From NCBI GenBank assembly GCA_029582165.1, contig CM055877.1, positions 34,102,249 through 34,166,248 on the forward strand: a DNA stretch of 64,000 bases. Direction: 5' to 3'. This document shows, piece by piece, positions 23,880-34,635 of the stretch (positions are counted from its first letter, which is position 1; the number at the start of each line of letters is the position of its first letter). This stretch comes from Portulaca oleracea. Its lineage: Eukaryota > Streptophyta > Magnoliopsida > Caryophyllales > Portulacaceae. The notes beneath the pieces were generated by a model. The model saw only the letters and a program-made list of their open reading frames with translations, ran no database searches and was not told where the DNA came from. Both the position numbers and the translations under genes were made by a program.

Positions 23880-24634
23880 GGTTTCTTCATCATCATCCTC
23901 TGATTCTTCTTCTGGTGCCTTGGTGCTTTTGAGGCAATGTCCTTGGTCTGACTGCCTTCAGACAGTCGTATTTCATGTGCAAGAAGTTTGCCAATCAGCT
24001 CTTCAATTTTCAAGGCCTCTAGATCTTGGGCTTCTTCTATTGCCGTTACTTTTAGTCCCCACTTGTGACTAGGAAGACACTGAAGGACCTTGTTCACTTG
24101 TTCTTCATTGGAATAGGATTTTCCGAGGGACTTGAGATGGTTGATGATTGCACTGAATCTTTTGAACATTGACTCAATGGACTCATTTTCTTCCATCTTG
24201 AAACCTTCATACTTTTGAACTAGTATGTTGACCTTGGTCTTCTTTACTTGGTTTGTTCCTTCATAGGTTGTGACCAAGTAATTCCATATCTGCTGAGCTG
24301 TATCAAAATTAGACACTCTTTCAAATTCGTTAGAGTTAAGACTGCAATTTAAAAGATAATGTGCATGAGTATTTTTCTTTGCTCGCTTTTTTTCTTCAGC
24401 TGAATACTCAAATCTTGGTTTATCACTTGTTGTTCCATCTGCAGCAGTCGTCTGGGGAGTAGGGTAATTTCCTTTGGTGACTACATCCCAAATGTCCTCA
24501 TCTTGATTTCTCAAGAAGATCTCCATTTGGCGTTTCCAGATTCTATAGTTGTCACCTGTTAGTAAAGGTGATCTGTTCCATGAACGTCCTTGACTTAAGT
24601 CTCCCATGTTGTGATCTCCCATGATCTTTGCCAC
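23867..24634 (-). pseudogene. Sirevirus gag N-terminal part
   Basis: A 255-codon frame starts at MAKIMGDHNMG. PLLTGDNYRIWKRQMEIFLR, IWDVVTKG, QIWNYLVTTYEGTNQVKKTK, ESIESMFKRFSAIINHLKSLG and a KVLQCLPSHKW segment are the classic Copia gag (UBN2-type) blocks. The reading frame shifts near 23,935, where an 8-base near-duplication (GCACCAAG GCACCAGA) occurs, and ends at 23,867 in the wrong frame. Gag would form the intracellular particle. The start is uncertain, since in-frame sequence continues a little upstream. Confidence 0.88.
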
Positions 24635-24660
24635 GGAGCAATTAGTCTATGAATTTTCAG

Positions 24661-24680
24661 TGGACCAGGCTCTGATACCA
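24661..24680 (-). promoter_or_regulatory. Sirevirus primer-binding site, tRNA-Met
   Basis: The minus strand reads TGGTATCAGAGCCTGGTCCA, matching the usual initiator tRNA-Met primer site, two bases inside the 5' LTR. Confidence 0.9.
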
Positions 24681-24682
24681 AT

Positions 24683-25536
24683 TTAAAGAACCCTAGAGGG
24701 GGTGTGAATAGGGTTACTGAATTTTGTGCACAATTCACAACTTAATAAAGGACGTTAGGTTCTCAGTCACAATGGACTAAGAATCTCCTTAACAGAAAGT
24801 ATAAACAGAATAGATAAAGGACTAAATATAAGAATTGAATAACCTCCTTTATTGTGAACAGATCGTGATGAACATAGGATGAATGTCCTTAGGTTTCACA
24901 AAGAACCAAGTGCCTTACAAGGACGCTTCTTATTTTCTGAAAACAACACACACCAAATTCAATCTTTGGTGCCTAAACTCTGTCGACCCTAATTCCGTCT
25001 AGAAATCGACTACACAAGCAACAATCAATCCTAGATCCGTGAAGGATTGATTTCACTCAGACTTCTCGCAACACAAGTTCTCACAAAAACACCAAAACAG
25101 AAAACTCTATTTCTATTTTGAACACCCGATTTCTTCCGTGGAATCGTTGCTTTTCTTTGTCTTGAATGCTTCTATTTAAACTGATTATGCTGCGTTTTGT
25201 ATCCGTTAGAAGGGATTCTGTTTTTGCTCCAATTTCTCTTCACTGCGATGTCGAAATATCCTTTCCTTTTCGGCGAGATCTTCTGGGAATTCCTTCCAAG
25301 TTTCATCCTCAATTTTGTCTGCAAAGTAGCATATAAAATTAGTCTGATTCACACAGTAAAAAGGAGAAGGAAAGATTCTTGCCTAAATGGAAAACTTCCC
25401 TGAGTAAGTGTCGTTATTTGTCTTTTACTTCAAAACTCTTTGAGCAAAGCCAATGTCCTTCAGGTCGTTTGACATAGATGTCCTTGATGTGCATTGAGTG
25501 AATGTCCTTTGCTCTGTTCTCAACAGGGGTTCTTCA
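24683..25536 (-). repeat. Sirevirus 5' LTR
   Basis: It is the partner of 16,897-17,750, with the same 854-bp length. Its left end reads TTAAAGAACCC, so the terminal TG has become TT. Confidence 0.93.
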
Positions 25537-26629
25537 AGTAGGACCGGTACTGATTGAACATTGCATTCGCATTTTTTACATTCGAAGACATGTGTTGCAC
25601 AAACAAAGGACAATTCACATACACATGGTCCGGTCCTTGACACCAAGCACATATCACTTGAGATTGAGGGGTCAGGGAAATAGGTCGCTCTAAGGCACTC
25701 ACTTGTGCACAAGGTTGGGTTTTAGCAGACACGAGTTGTTGTTGAGCTAGGGTTTTGATCATGTTTTCTAGGGTAGCAAACCTAGCCTCATATCATGTGG
25801 TCTCACTAACTGCGTGAACTCCCCCTCTTGCATTGGACAATTGTGCTCCTATGGACTCATCCCTAGTAGTCCCCCATTGCATTACCCTCTCTAACATACT
25901 CTCCAAGAAATCCCAAGCTTCCTCTGCTGTTTTGTCCATAAACCCTCCTTCACATATAGACTCTAAGGTTACCCGGGTTTCCTGATCCACTTCCTTATAC
26001 ACTATTTGGCACAATCTCACTAGGTCAAACCCATGGTGGGGAAATTGAGACAAAAGATTTTTAAACCTCTCAAAAGCTTTCTAATAGGGCTCCCCCTTGT
26101 CCTGTCTAAACTTTAAGATGGAATTTCTCATTTGAACCGCCATAGAATTCGGGAAGTACCTCTTCATAAATACTTTTAAGAAACTATCCCATGAGTTTAT
26201 GGATCACGGTTTGATACTATACATCCACCTCTTTGCAGAATCTCGTAGGGCGAATGGCAAATATTTCAGCAGAACATAATCTAAGGGTACCCCGGGTGGT
26301 GTGACCATACTAAAATTCTCCTTATACTCCGCTGTCCAGATAAGCGCTAATCCCGTCCCAGTAAAGAGAGGTAGATTTTGGGTATGATAATGTCGGGGGT
26401 CAAAAGTAACTCCTTAAGGTAGGGCCGGTAGCACAAAACATGATGGAGGCGGGTCATAAGATGGATAGAGCTGGTCGCTCAAGGTCACCCTCGGTTCTTC
26501 CTCCCCCATGTTAGGCAAGTCGACTAAAGGTGTCTCTACCCTAACCAGTCTATTGGTTTCCAGTATTCGAACCCATCCAATCGAATGATGCACTTTCTCT
26601 CTTTTTATTGGTTTTTCTATTTTTTTCAA
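25537..26629 (-). pseudogene. Athila gag N-terminal part
   Basis: From a minus-strand ATG at 26,629 the sequence runs through a proline-rich head and, across stops near 26,413, 26,205 and 26,083, the gag blocks LKYLPFALRDSAKRWMYS, WDSFLKVFMKRYFP, FERFKNLLSQFPHHGFDL and a MDKTAEEAWDFLESM segment. The zinc knuckle CAWCQGPDHVYVNCP (C-x2-C-x4-H-x4-C) follows near 25,600. The frame then reaches FNQYRS and is cut by the Copia insertion; the rest of gag lies at 15,690-16,896. Several stops fall where family members have Trp. Confidence 0.85.
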
Positions 26630-26728
26630 TTTTTAGTGATTTTAAGACTTACACTAATCTACCAAAGCAATTAAACTATGCACACTATGCACAAACAAAC
26701 CAAGCTCCTAAACTCCCAAATAACGCCA

Positions 26729-26746
26729 TCCCCGGCAACGGCGCCA
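26729..26746 (-). promoter_or_regulatory. Athila primer-binding site, tRNA-Asp
   Basis: The minus strand reads TGGCGCCGTTGCCGGGGA, complementary to the 3' end of plant tRNA-Asp (CCCCGGCAACGGCGCCA). It lies one base from the 5' LTR end at 26,748. This primer is common among Athila elements. Confidence 0.9.
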
Positions 26747-26747
26747 T

Positions 26748-27982
26748 TGTCGGTTGTATAAATTGTGGTTCTAAGTACGGATTGTCGATCTCAGGGATGG
26801 GTGTCTGGTATGCTCTAGGATTAAGGTTTGTAAAGGTTTTTCCAAAGACAGAAAGCAATAAAATTATGTAAAGGTAAGCAACAAATCTATTCTAGGTATG
26901 CATAATAACAATCAACTACCAAAAGTAATAAAAGCAAGTCACAAGAAAGCATTAAACAAGAATCAATTAACACTAAAAACCTTCAAGTATACTAAACCAA
27001 AAGCAATAGAGGAAGGAAATTATACCTTTGATGACCGAATGCTCCTATCTTCTACCTTAGCTCGATTCTCCCCCGAACAAACAAGAAAATCGTGGCTTGG
27101 ATTACTAAGAATCCCCAAATTCCCACTATGAGTGAAATTTGTGACCCTTAGCCCTCCTTCTCAATAAAAATGGATTGGATTGTGGATAACTTAATCATCA
27201 AAACAAGAAATACTAAAATGAAAGCATAAATGAACAAGAAAAGGATGAAGAAAACTCTGAAATTGATTGATTGAAAGATGAACACAAAGTAGCTTGAAGA
27301 ACAAGACAATGAAAACCTAAGAGAGAGAAAGTAGAGAACAACTTGAAAAGCAATAAAGCAAGGTAATAACAATAGAAAACTGAAGCTAAAACTATCTGCT
27401 AATGAAATCGTAGCTGAGAGTATTTATATTGAGCCCAATTTGTTACACAAAACGCAGCATTTCAATCCTAAACTAAACACAGAAAATTAGAGTGGCTCGG
27501 GCGAGCCAGGCTTCTGGTCTGTTGCACCATGTCTTCTTGGCAGCTTTTCTTCGGCTGCTCAGATGATAGGCTCGGGCGAGTCACTGTAGGTGCTCGGTCG
27601 AGCCGTCCCTCTGGTCACTCCTTGCCTTAACCAATATATCAGCATCTTCATGGAGGCTCACAGAGGTATGGCTCGACCGAGCCAGAATGTTGCTCGGGCG
27701 AGCCAGCCTTCTGTTTCACTTCTTCTTGGCTCAGCTTAGGTCGACAAGTCTACTAATCTTCCAGCTGCTTGACTCGGGCGAGCCAGGATATGACTCGGGC
27801 GAGTCATCCTGCTGCCCCTTCCTTTACTTGATGAGTTTTGCTCCGTTTTGGCTCCGTTTTGGGTTAATCTCTTATTTTCCTACAAAACTAGAAAAACCTC
27901 ATAACTAACATGAAACACGGGGTTAGAACATGTAAAAACACCCTAATAAAGAGAAGAATTCGGCTCGAAACGAGACCGAACA
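26748..27982 (-). repeat. Athila 5' LTR
   Basis: It runs TGTCGGTTG to CCGAACA and is the partner of 5929-7203. It carries the GCTCGGGCGAGC palindromes but only one copy of the 20-bp unit expanded in the other LTR. Confidence 0.92.
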
Positions 27983-27987
27983 ATTAA

Positions 27988-28344
27988 TGGCACGTTCTTT
28001 GCAATTTTCGGAGAGAAGAGGGGGTTGGGGCTGAGTTTTTGCAAGAAAGAAACAGAGGGTTGGGGTGTTTATGTGCGAGAGTGAGAGAGTGAGAGAGGAG
28101 AGAAGAGAGGGAAAGACTGAGGTGGTTTGGCGGTGAGGGTGTAGAGTTGGTGGTGGTGGTAAGGAAACCAGATAGAAGAGTTTAGGTCTAACGAAGAAGC
28201 ATGTTGAAGAAGAAGGGGGTTGGGGGTTTTTGTGAGAAGAGAGAGACAGAAGGGGGGGGAAGGGTGAGGTAGAACTTAAAAAAATGAAAAATGTTGAATA
28301 GGTAAAAGAACACATGTTTAATTTCTTTTTCCTTTTTTTTGGTT
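27988..28344. other. Right internal arm of the MULE
   Basis: The sequence is purine-rich with many GAGAGA and GGGGTTGGG runs. It is the approximate inverse of the pyrimidine-rich left arm, so the inverted repeat extends weakly past the core. No gene is seen. Confidence 0.45.
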
Positions 28345-28523
28345 AAAATACCCCCCACTTAAGCAAGCACCGCCGCCATGCCAAACCTCCAAAGAGTTGA
28401 ACTCGATGGCAGTTCATTAGAAAAAAAAAGGTGTAAAGGTCAGTTCGTCGAAAATAAAAGTTAAAGGTTGGTTCGTTATATCAAAGGACACCTATAGGTT
28501 GGTTTATTAGATTCCAATTTCCC
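28345..28523 (-). repeat. Right terminal inverted repeat of the MULE
   Basis: It is the inverse of 5194-5375 and ends ATTCCAATTTCCC, followed by the duplication ATTATTTTA at 28,524-28,532. Confidence 0.85.
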
Positions 28524-28532
28524 ATTATTTTA

Positions 28533-29327
28533 TCGTTGGAAATGCATTTATTACTAGCTAGTAGACCAACTGACTTGTGTCAAAGTGACGCGGGCCATGT
28601 CAGGGCCAACATGACTCTTGTTGGATCAACTCTAACCGTGTTCTCCCTTGCCTGACTTTCCTTGATTTTTGGTCAGCAACATGATCCTGTTGATCCCAAC
28701 ACTATTGTCTGTGTTGATCAACATGAGCGTCTTGGAACTTGATTTGATATCCAAGCTTATCTAATACTTATTCAACGTACTTATGCCCTCATTACTCTGG
28801 GAATAATCTCAATACTATCATCCAAACTAGTCGTAAGGATCAACGCAACATAATATCGTACCCGAATTTATTACCGGTAGAATCTTGAAAAACTTATCAG
28901 AAAGCCAAAATGGATCATATTGGATCAATACAGACTACGTCATGCGCAACATGCTAGTTTGTGTTGCTATGTTCTTTGTCATTTAGAGCTACACATGTTT
29001 TGCAACACGACCTGTTTTGGATACAATGCGGACGGTATTGCAACATATTTTGATTCTCAAACTTATCTAGCTTATATACACTTAACTTATTTCTAACGTT
29101 ATTTTACGTTTATTTGTTCTTAAAATACTCTCAACAACTATTTAGATTTTCTATAGAGTTGATATCTTTTATCTATATGATTCAATAGTTGATTTTCCTT
29201 TCTAGCCACAATTTGTTAAGTTAAAAATTTAATTATTTTAGTAATTTAATCCTAAAATTATATTTGAATAATTATTTTCTTGACAAACAATGTTTTGAAC
29301 AATTTTTTTCTTAAATTTTAATGGATT
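28533..29327. other. Intergenic, no gene recognised
   Basis: The sequence is AT-rich. Between 28,600 and 29,000 the words AACATG and TGTTGATC recur in both orientations without a clear repeat unit. I see no gene, RNA or element boundary. Confidence 0.4.
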
Positions 29328-29343
29328 AAAGTGAAATTGTTTT

Positions 29344-30299
29344 CAAACATACTCCTTTGGTGAACTGGGAGACTCTTTGTTCTCCTAAAAAGTTTGGAGG
29401 GATTGGTTTGAGGAACCCACTTGTTTGGAATAAGGCTTTTGTATGGGGAAATTAGTGTGGGAGATTCAGAATAAGAAGGAGAGTCTGTGGATTCAATGGG
29501 TCCATACGAAACATATTAAAAAGAAAGTGTGGAGGGATATCAAGCCAAAGGGGGATTCTTGTTGGTATTGGAAGAAAATCTGTAAGATCAAGGATGAGTT
29601 AGATATTAACTTTGATGACCTGTTTGTTCAGAAGGTTTGTTCAGTTTCAGCCATTTATAGGAAACTGATCGTTAATAACCAAAATGTACCTTGGGTGAGG
29701 ACGTGCAATTTGGAGCACAGCTGCACAGCCAAGACAATCTTTTATATCTTGGTTGGGGATGCATAATAGACTGCCTGTGGCTACAAGAGTTGCTGAACAT
29801 GGCCGTTTAATTGACAAGGAGTGCAAATTTTGTACTGGGCATGAAGAGACAGTTGAGCACATTCTGTTTAACTGTAAATTTACTACTGTAGTCAGGAGAA
29901 GTATTGCTCAATGGCTAGGAATTGAAGCGTCTTTTAATTCAATGCAACAATGGGTGCATAGGGTCATACTCGGACGGGGAAAGCGGTCAACATTATTGCA
30001 ACTGCGAGTATCTCAAATATCATATGTTCTATTTGTGATACTCGAAATGCCTTGAGATTCAAAGGAGTTCAATACAGTGTTGATCATATTGTGAAGAAAA
30101 TCAAAACTCACATGATGTATAGATTGGTTTACTTAGCTAGGAAATCCAAGAAGTATGAAGAGTGTATATATTTCATTCTAGCATAATTGGTTTTGTCGAT
30201 GTAATGGTGGTTTAGTGGTTGTAATTGGGTGTAGGTATCCCTTTTTCTTTAGGATCCTTTTAATGAAGTGGCTTTTACATTCTTGCCAAAAAAAAAAAA
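29344..30299 (+). mobile_element. 5'-truncated L1-type LINE
   Basis: The sequence begins inside the reverse transcriptase thumb (VNWETLCSPKKFGGIGLRN), continues with KESLWIQWVHTKHIKKKVW, and reaches a zinc-binding reverse transcriptase-like end, RLPVATRVAEHGRLIDKECK, FCTGHEETVEHILFNC. Three frames are needed, with stops near 29,450 and 29,766, so it is dead. It ends in a poly-A run at about 30,288-30,301. AAGTGAAATTGTTTT is found both before (ending 29,343) and after the poly-A (about 30,300-30,314), a clean target duplication of about 15 bp, typical of L1 insertion. Confidence 0.9.
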
Positions 30300-30314
30300 A
30301 AGTGAAATTGTTTT

Positions 30315-30640
30315 TGAACCCCTTCTAACTTGATTTTATAGATAGATTAGTAAGTAGTGAAGAATTTTATATATTTGAGTCAATTAGACCTAGTTTTATG
30401 AATTTTTTGATCCATGGATATGACTACTATACATCTAATTTGTACATCTTGTTATAGAAATATCAATTTAACAGATAATTTCAAATTATTTATGATATAC
30501 AAGAGTTATTTTTAATGTGGTAATTAATCTATTTATTAACATAATTTTAAATAATTTATGTTCGACTTTTAGATGAAAAAATTATTTATATAAAATAATA
30601 TATGACCCCTTATTATTGCATCCTAATTTTATAAACTAAA
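30315..30640. other. AT-rich intergenic sequence
   Basis: No gene or element boundary is visible in this AT-rich stretch. Confidence 0.4.
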
Positions 30641-30649
30641 AATAAAGCT

Positions 30650-31440
30650 CGAATTTCAATGTCTATAAATTGGCAAAGCATTAGGTGTTAACATTTCCAC
30701 ACTTTTGATTTTCTCTAAGGTTTGGGAGAAAGGATTGGGGAGAGAGTCTGCGAACAACCACTCACTTTCTCCTACTTCAAGTTCATTGCTAAGTGTGGAG
30801 GATGAGACTGACCAAACTCCCGCACAATCTCTGGCAATCAGTTCAACGACAGGGGACAAAATTGACACTAATAAAATTCTAAAATTTGTGAAGAAAACAA
30901 ATAGGGTGGATTCTATGTCAATCATTAGAGACACCTATCAAGAGCTACTATGAAGGAAACCAACGAGTTTTTACTATCCAAGGAATATAAGTTTTCTAAT
31001 AGTAAGAATTAAACCTCAGGCATGCCAAGATGTGGAGGACATGATAGTGGACAATGCCTCGTCACTATCTATCTGTGGAGACAAAATTTGAGGGAGTCAA
31101 AGAGCTCAGGTAACCAAGAGGTGGATTCTTCAATACATAAGGTCCTTTTACATGAACATCTCAAAAGCGACAATACAGTGACATTTACTTTCAATTTATT
31201 GCTACTTGAAGAAGCAGCAATACATAAAGAGGTGCCCACGAGTCTCCAAAGGCGCACAATCAATTCCTAGTTGTTCCCAGGAATGTGTTGTATGGATGAA
31301 GTGGAAGATGCAAGAAGAGAGTCGTTTCTAGGTCACTGATCAAATCCAACTAAAGTGGCAACTCAAAATGAATGATGAGAGCGGCAGAAGACTAAAGTCG
31401 TTTTGCAAAGACCAAGATATCCTTCATCAGCAATGTTATT
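30650..31440 (+). pseudogene. Possible gene remnant, not recognised
   Basis: Base composition rises above the AT-rich surroundings and the codons look used. A short frame at 30,705-30,953 reads MIFSKVWEKGLGRESANNHS and is Ser/Thr-rich; after its stop the same phase continues with several more stops to about 31,420. I recognise no domain. It could be a decayed exon or an element fragment. It ends just before the Mutator-like element at 31,477. Confidence 0.25.
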
Positions 31441-31744
31441 TTATTTTAGATGGTAATTTTATCCTTAATAAAAAAAGGGAAGGTCTGTGGTAGTCAACTT
31501 TTTATTTAACTACCGTAGTTAAATTTAAAATTAGCCGTTGATTATAGATAGAACAATCTTAGCCATTGATTTGATTTTTTTAATATTATGTTATTATTAA
31601 TATAATCATTTAGTAAATATTTAGTTTCCTTACATATCTTTAAAAATCTTTCCAAAACAGAAACGTATCTCGTCAAAAGATTTCGTAGTGAATTGTACAA
31701 ATAGTTAATAACTTATTTGAGAATCAAAACCTCAAAAACAATTG

Positions 31745-31859
31745 CCTTGGCTTGATGGTGCACGGTTGTAATAGGGTGCAAGAATGAGTGCACAGGTTCT
31801 ACTCATGTCAAATACATTTTGGCTTTAATGAACCTCACTTTGTACTATTCTTTTCTTTT
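31745..31859 (+). mobile_element. tRNA-derived SINE
   Basis: The A box is TGGCTTGATGG (31,748-31,758) and the B box GGTTCTACTC (31,795-31,804), with the spacing of an internal tRNA promoter, and a T-rich 3' tail ends near 31,859. The flanks TCAAAAACAATTG (31,732-31,744) and TCAAAAAAGATTG (31,860-31,872) form a 13-bp target duplication with two mismatches. Confidence 0.75.
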
Positions 31860-32399
31860 TCAAAAAAGATTGTGTTCTTCTTCATAAGCCTATTCAATAT
31901 TCATTAGTTCAAAGTGTTAGACTTAACCTTTGTTTGAATTTATATTTTTTATAAATTATATTTTATTTATGAAAATTTAATTATTTGTTAATTATAGATT
32001 AATTAATGAAAATAATTTCTAACTAATATTAATTTTTTTTCTTTATTTAATGTGGAATATAAACAATCTATTATTTGTAGTTTTTTAATTAAATAACATA
32101 AATACTTTATTTATACATTAAATGTGAACAATAATTTAAATATGTATCAAATTTAATGGTCTAAGTTTATTGTTAACATATAAACGATTTATATAAGTTA
32201 TATTGATCAATTTGGGAATATATTGACGGATAAGTAGAAGAGTATATATGGTCTGTTCTTTTCAACTTATGATAAGTACTTTTCATCAGTATTTAGTACT
32301 GATCAACACTTATTAGTACTGCTCAGCGCTGATCAGTATTGTTCAGCACTGATTAGCACACATAACATTTTTTATAATTACATGGTTAAGTTTTAAATA

Positions 32400-32450
32400 T
32401 ATAAACTAGCATTGCATATCCCATGCGATGCACGGGGAAATTTCAGTATT
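32400..32450. repeat. Short GC-rich palindrome in AT-rich DNA
   Basis: AACTAGCATTGCATATCC is followed by CATGCGATGCACGGGG. This resembles a word widespread in plant repeats (ACTAGCATTT...CGTGCGATGCACGGG). I cannot assign the family. Confidence 0.35.
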
Positions 32451-33032
32451 ATATTTTATTTGTATTTTGTAATAATTTTATAATAATTACCAATTCAAAT
32501 AATAATGTGAAGTTAATAAAAGAAATTATACAACAATTTTACTAACATTATTTTTATTTTCTCTTTGTACAAGTTGTCTTTAAAATTAATTTAGACAATA
32601 TAGTACTAAAGGAGACTCAAATCTATATTTACTTTCAGTATTGTCTTAATTACATATAATAATGAATAGTAGTCATTTTTTTATTGAATAAATGCAAGCA
32701 ACTTTATAATTATCTCAAATCATTCTCAATAATATGCAAAAACTTTAATCTTAGACATCGGAATAAAACGATGAAGATAATAGAAATTATGTGTATATAT
32801 TATAAACATAATGCTATTGCAAACTTATTTTCATTAAATAAATATATAAAATTATATAAGAATAATTAAAATAAAAAAATTAGAGAAACTATAAACTATT
32901 ACTATGTAGTAGTAAACAGTTAATAATCATAAATTTAAAAATAATAATTAATTATAAAATTTAAACATATATCAACAATCACAACATCAATCAAAACAAA
33001 GTTGCATTACTTTTTTATTTTATAACAAAGAG

Positions 33033-33925
33033 GGATTAATTTACATTATTTATCGTAATGTTAATAATTTTTTTCTTCTTTCTACAATTATTAAAGAAAA
33101 CATAAAGCAATAATATATTTTTTTATGGGAGTCTTAAACTTTAATAGCTCTTAGATTTTACGTTTATTTTTTTTAAATGGTAGGATTGGTATATTATAAT
33201 AGTAAATTTGGTGGAAAAAAAGTTTAAATAATGAATACTAGTAGCTTTTATAAAAATTGATGAATATTATTTTAATTGTGTATTAATAATATATGAATAT
33301 TTCTATTAATAGTTTTGTGTAAGTAATTAAATAAGGTGAATAAATATTTTTTTATCTTGATATTTAATAGGTTTGGCATATTATCTGCTGAAAAATCAAT
33401 TTGTATTATTTCAGTTATTCGCCTTTGATATCAAACTATATAAAGCCCAAAACCCCTTTATTTATGAACTTACCATTTATGTATTTGTGTGGTGATGATA
33501 TTTGTACTTTATTCACAAATTTTTCTAATAAGTAATAATATTTCAGCTGTTGTCAATGACCATAAGTTCATAACGATCTCAAATTCTCAATCTTTTATCT
33601 TATACATTAAGATAAATTTTGATACTTTGTATTATATGTTCATTTTAATTTCATATGATGCCTATACCTGTTATTTAATTATTAATTTACATTCTTTTAT
33701 CATAATGTTAATTACAGTTTTATTTTCTTTCTACAATTATTTAAGAAGACATAGAACAAGAATATATTTTTTTATGGGGGTTTTACCCTTTAATATATCC
33801 TAAAATTTAGTTTGATTTATTTTTTATATTGAGATTGATATATTATAATAGTAAGTTTGATGGAATAAATATTAGCTAATGAATATTTATTATAAAGAGC
33901 TCGTGAATATTATTTCAAGTTTGTG
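33033..33925. repeat. Direct repeat of about 240 bp
   Basis: The blocks at about 33,033-33,270 and 33,690-33,920 share TTTCTACAATTATT, ATATATTTTTTTATGGG and ATATTATAATAGTAA in order, about 650 bases apart and in the same orientation. The sequence is AT-rich with no coding potential. Confidence 0.6.
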
Positions 33926-34518
33926 CTAATGTTTGTAACTTGCATGTATGAGTTTGTTATTTTTAAGATGACGCTTATTTCTCTTAAGAAGTAGTAGCTA
34001 AATGGTAATCATCTTCAATTTTTGTTTGCATTCATTTGCAAGGAAAATTATATTTTACAATCATATATATGAATTGAAATACAACATATATAGGATACAA
34101 GCAATTGTCAATGCATAACTCACAACTCGAACAACTTAGCAAAACACATACACTATAACTAAAGCATAAATGGTCTTTGGGTTATAAGCTATTGTGTCTA
34201 TTTACATGTTTAATGCATGGTGAACTCATCAAAGTTCAAGAAATATTGGATGGAATTGTAAATTTTGCGATTAATAACTGCACTGATCTTTGTTTAAAGT
34301 AATACTAGTGAAGTTCCCTATTATGATAGTATTTATCATCTTCAATAGTAGAACAAGTACAAAGCTAATTAAAAAGCTAATAAAATTAATAAAAATACAT
34401 CAATTATAGCCATAAATATTTTAAGGAAACAAAGAGATGATTTAGAACTAACTTACTTGAAAATTGACAACTTAGGCTTGATAAAAAATACTATGAATTG
34501 TACATATAGATAATATTT

Positions 34519-34635
34519 AGTGTTGGCAACATTGTGTCTGACCCGGTTACTTGAAATTGTTTGAGTCGGAGAAAAACCCAGTATGGACCTCATTTTTTGC
34601 AGGTCGAAATATCGAATAGAGCTAAAGCTTACTCA
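34519..34635. repeat. Decayed relative of the intron 2 hAT MITE
   Basis: TAGTGTTGGCAACATTGTG followed by TCTGACCCGG resembles the end of the element at 40,718-41,006 (TAGAGCTCGCAAAATTTTG, TCCGACCCG). Target duplications were not identified. Confidence 0.35.

Larger units (their letters stand above)
16897..25536 (-). mobile_element. Sirevirus-type Copia retrotransposon nested in Athila gag
   Basis: Two 854-bp LTRs (16,897-17,750 and 24,683-25,536) differ by about ten substitutions by my count. On the minus strand come 5' LTR, initiator tRNA-Met primer site, gag, protease, integrase, reverse transcriptase and RNase H, then an env-like frame and several polypurine tracts. The order integrase before reverse transcriptase defines Copia. 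The env-like frame, the coiled coil and the LTR start TGAAAGAACCCTAGAGGGGG point to the Sirevirus (SIRE1-like) branch. Target duplications are GGTAG (16,892-16,896) and AGTAG (25,537-25,541). Joining across the element restores the continuity of the Athila gag sequence. Confidence 0.92.
5929..27982 (-). mobile_element. Athila-type Ty3/gypsy retrotransposon
   Basis: LTRs of 1275 bp (left, 3') and 1235 bp (right, 5') both run TGT(T)CGG to CCGAACA and flank an interior of about 10.9 kb once the nested Copia element is removed. The order on the minus strand is 5' LTR, tRNA-Asp primer site, gag with zinc knuckle, protease, reverse transcriptase, RNase H, integrase, spacer, Athila-type env-like frame, 3' LTR. 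Target duplications are GTTAA (5924-5928) and ATTAA (27,983-27,987), one transition apart. Every reading frame is broken, so the copy is dead. The insertion lies inside the MULE at 5194-28,523. Confidence 0.92.
5194..28523. mobile_element. Mutator-like element split by an Athila insertion
   Basis: Long inverted repeats lie at 5194-5375 and 28,345-28,523. Each outer end reads GGGAAATTGGAATCTAAT inward, and weaker similarity extends further in. The flanks are a perfect 9-bp duplication, ATTATTTTA, at 5185-5193 and 28,524-28,532, the length made by Mutator-type transposases. With the Athila insertion removed, the element is about 1.3 kb. Its interior on both sides is pyrimidine- or purine-rich like a plant 5' UTR, with a short GC-rich segment near 5690-5760 that could be a captured gene fragment, as in Pack-MULEs. 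It encodes no transposase, so it is non-autonomous. Confidence 0.87.

Noticed and set aside
26729..26746. tRNA-Asp fragment as a possible tRNA gene
   Set aside because: Only the 3' 18 bases match, directly next to the LTR, so it is a primer-binding site.
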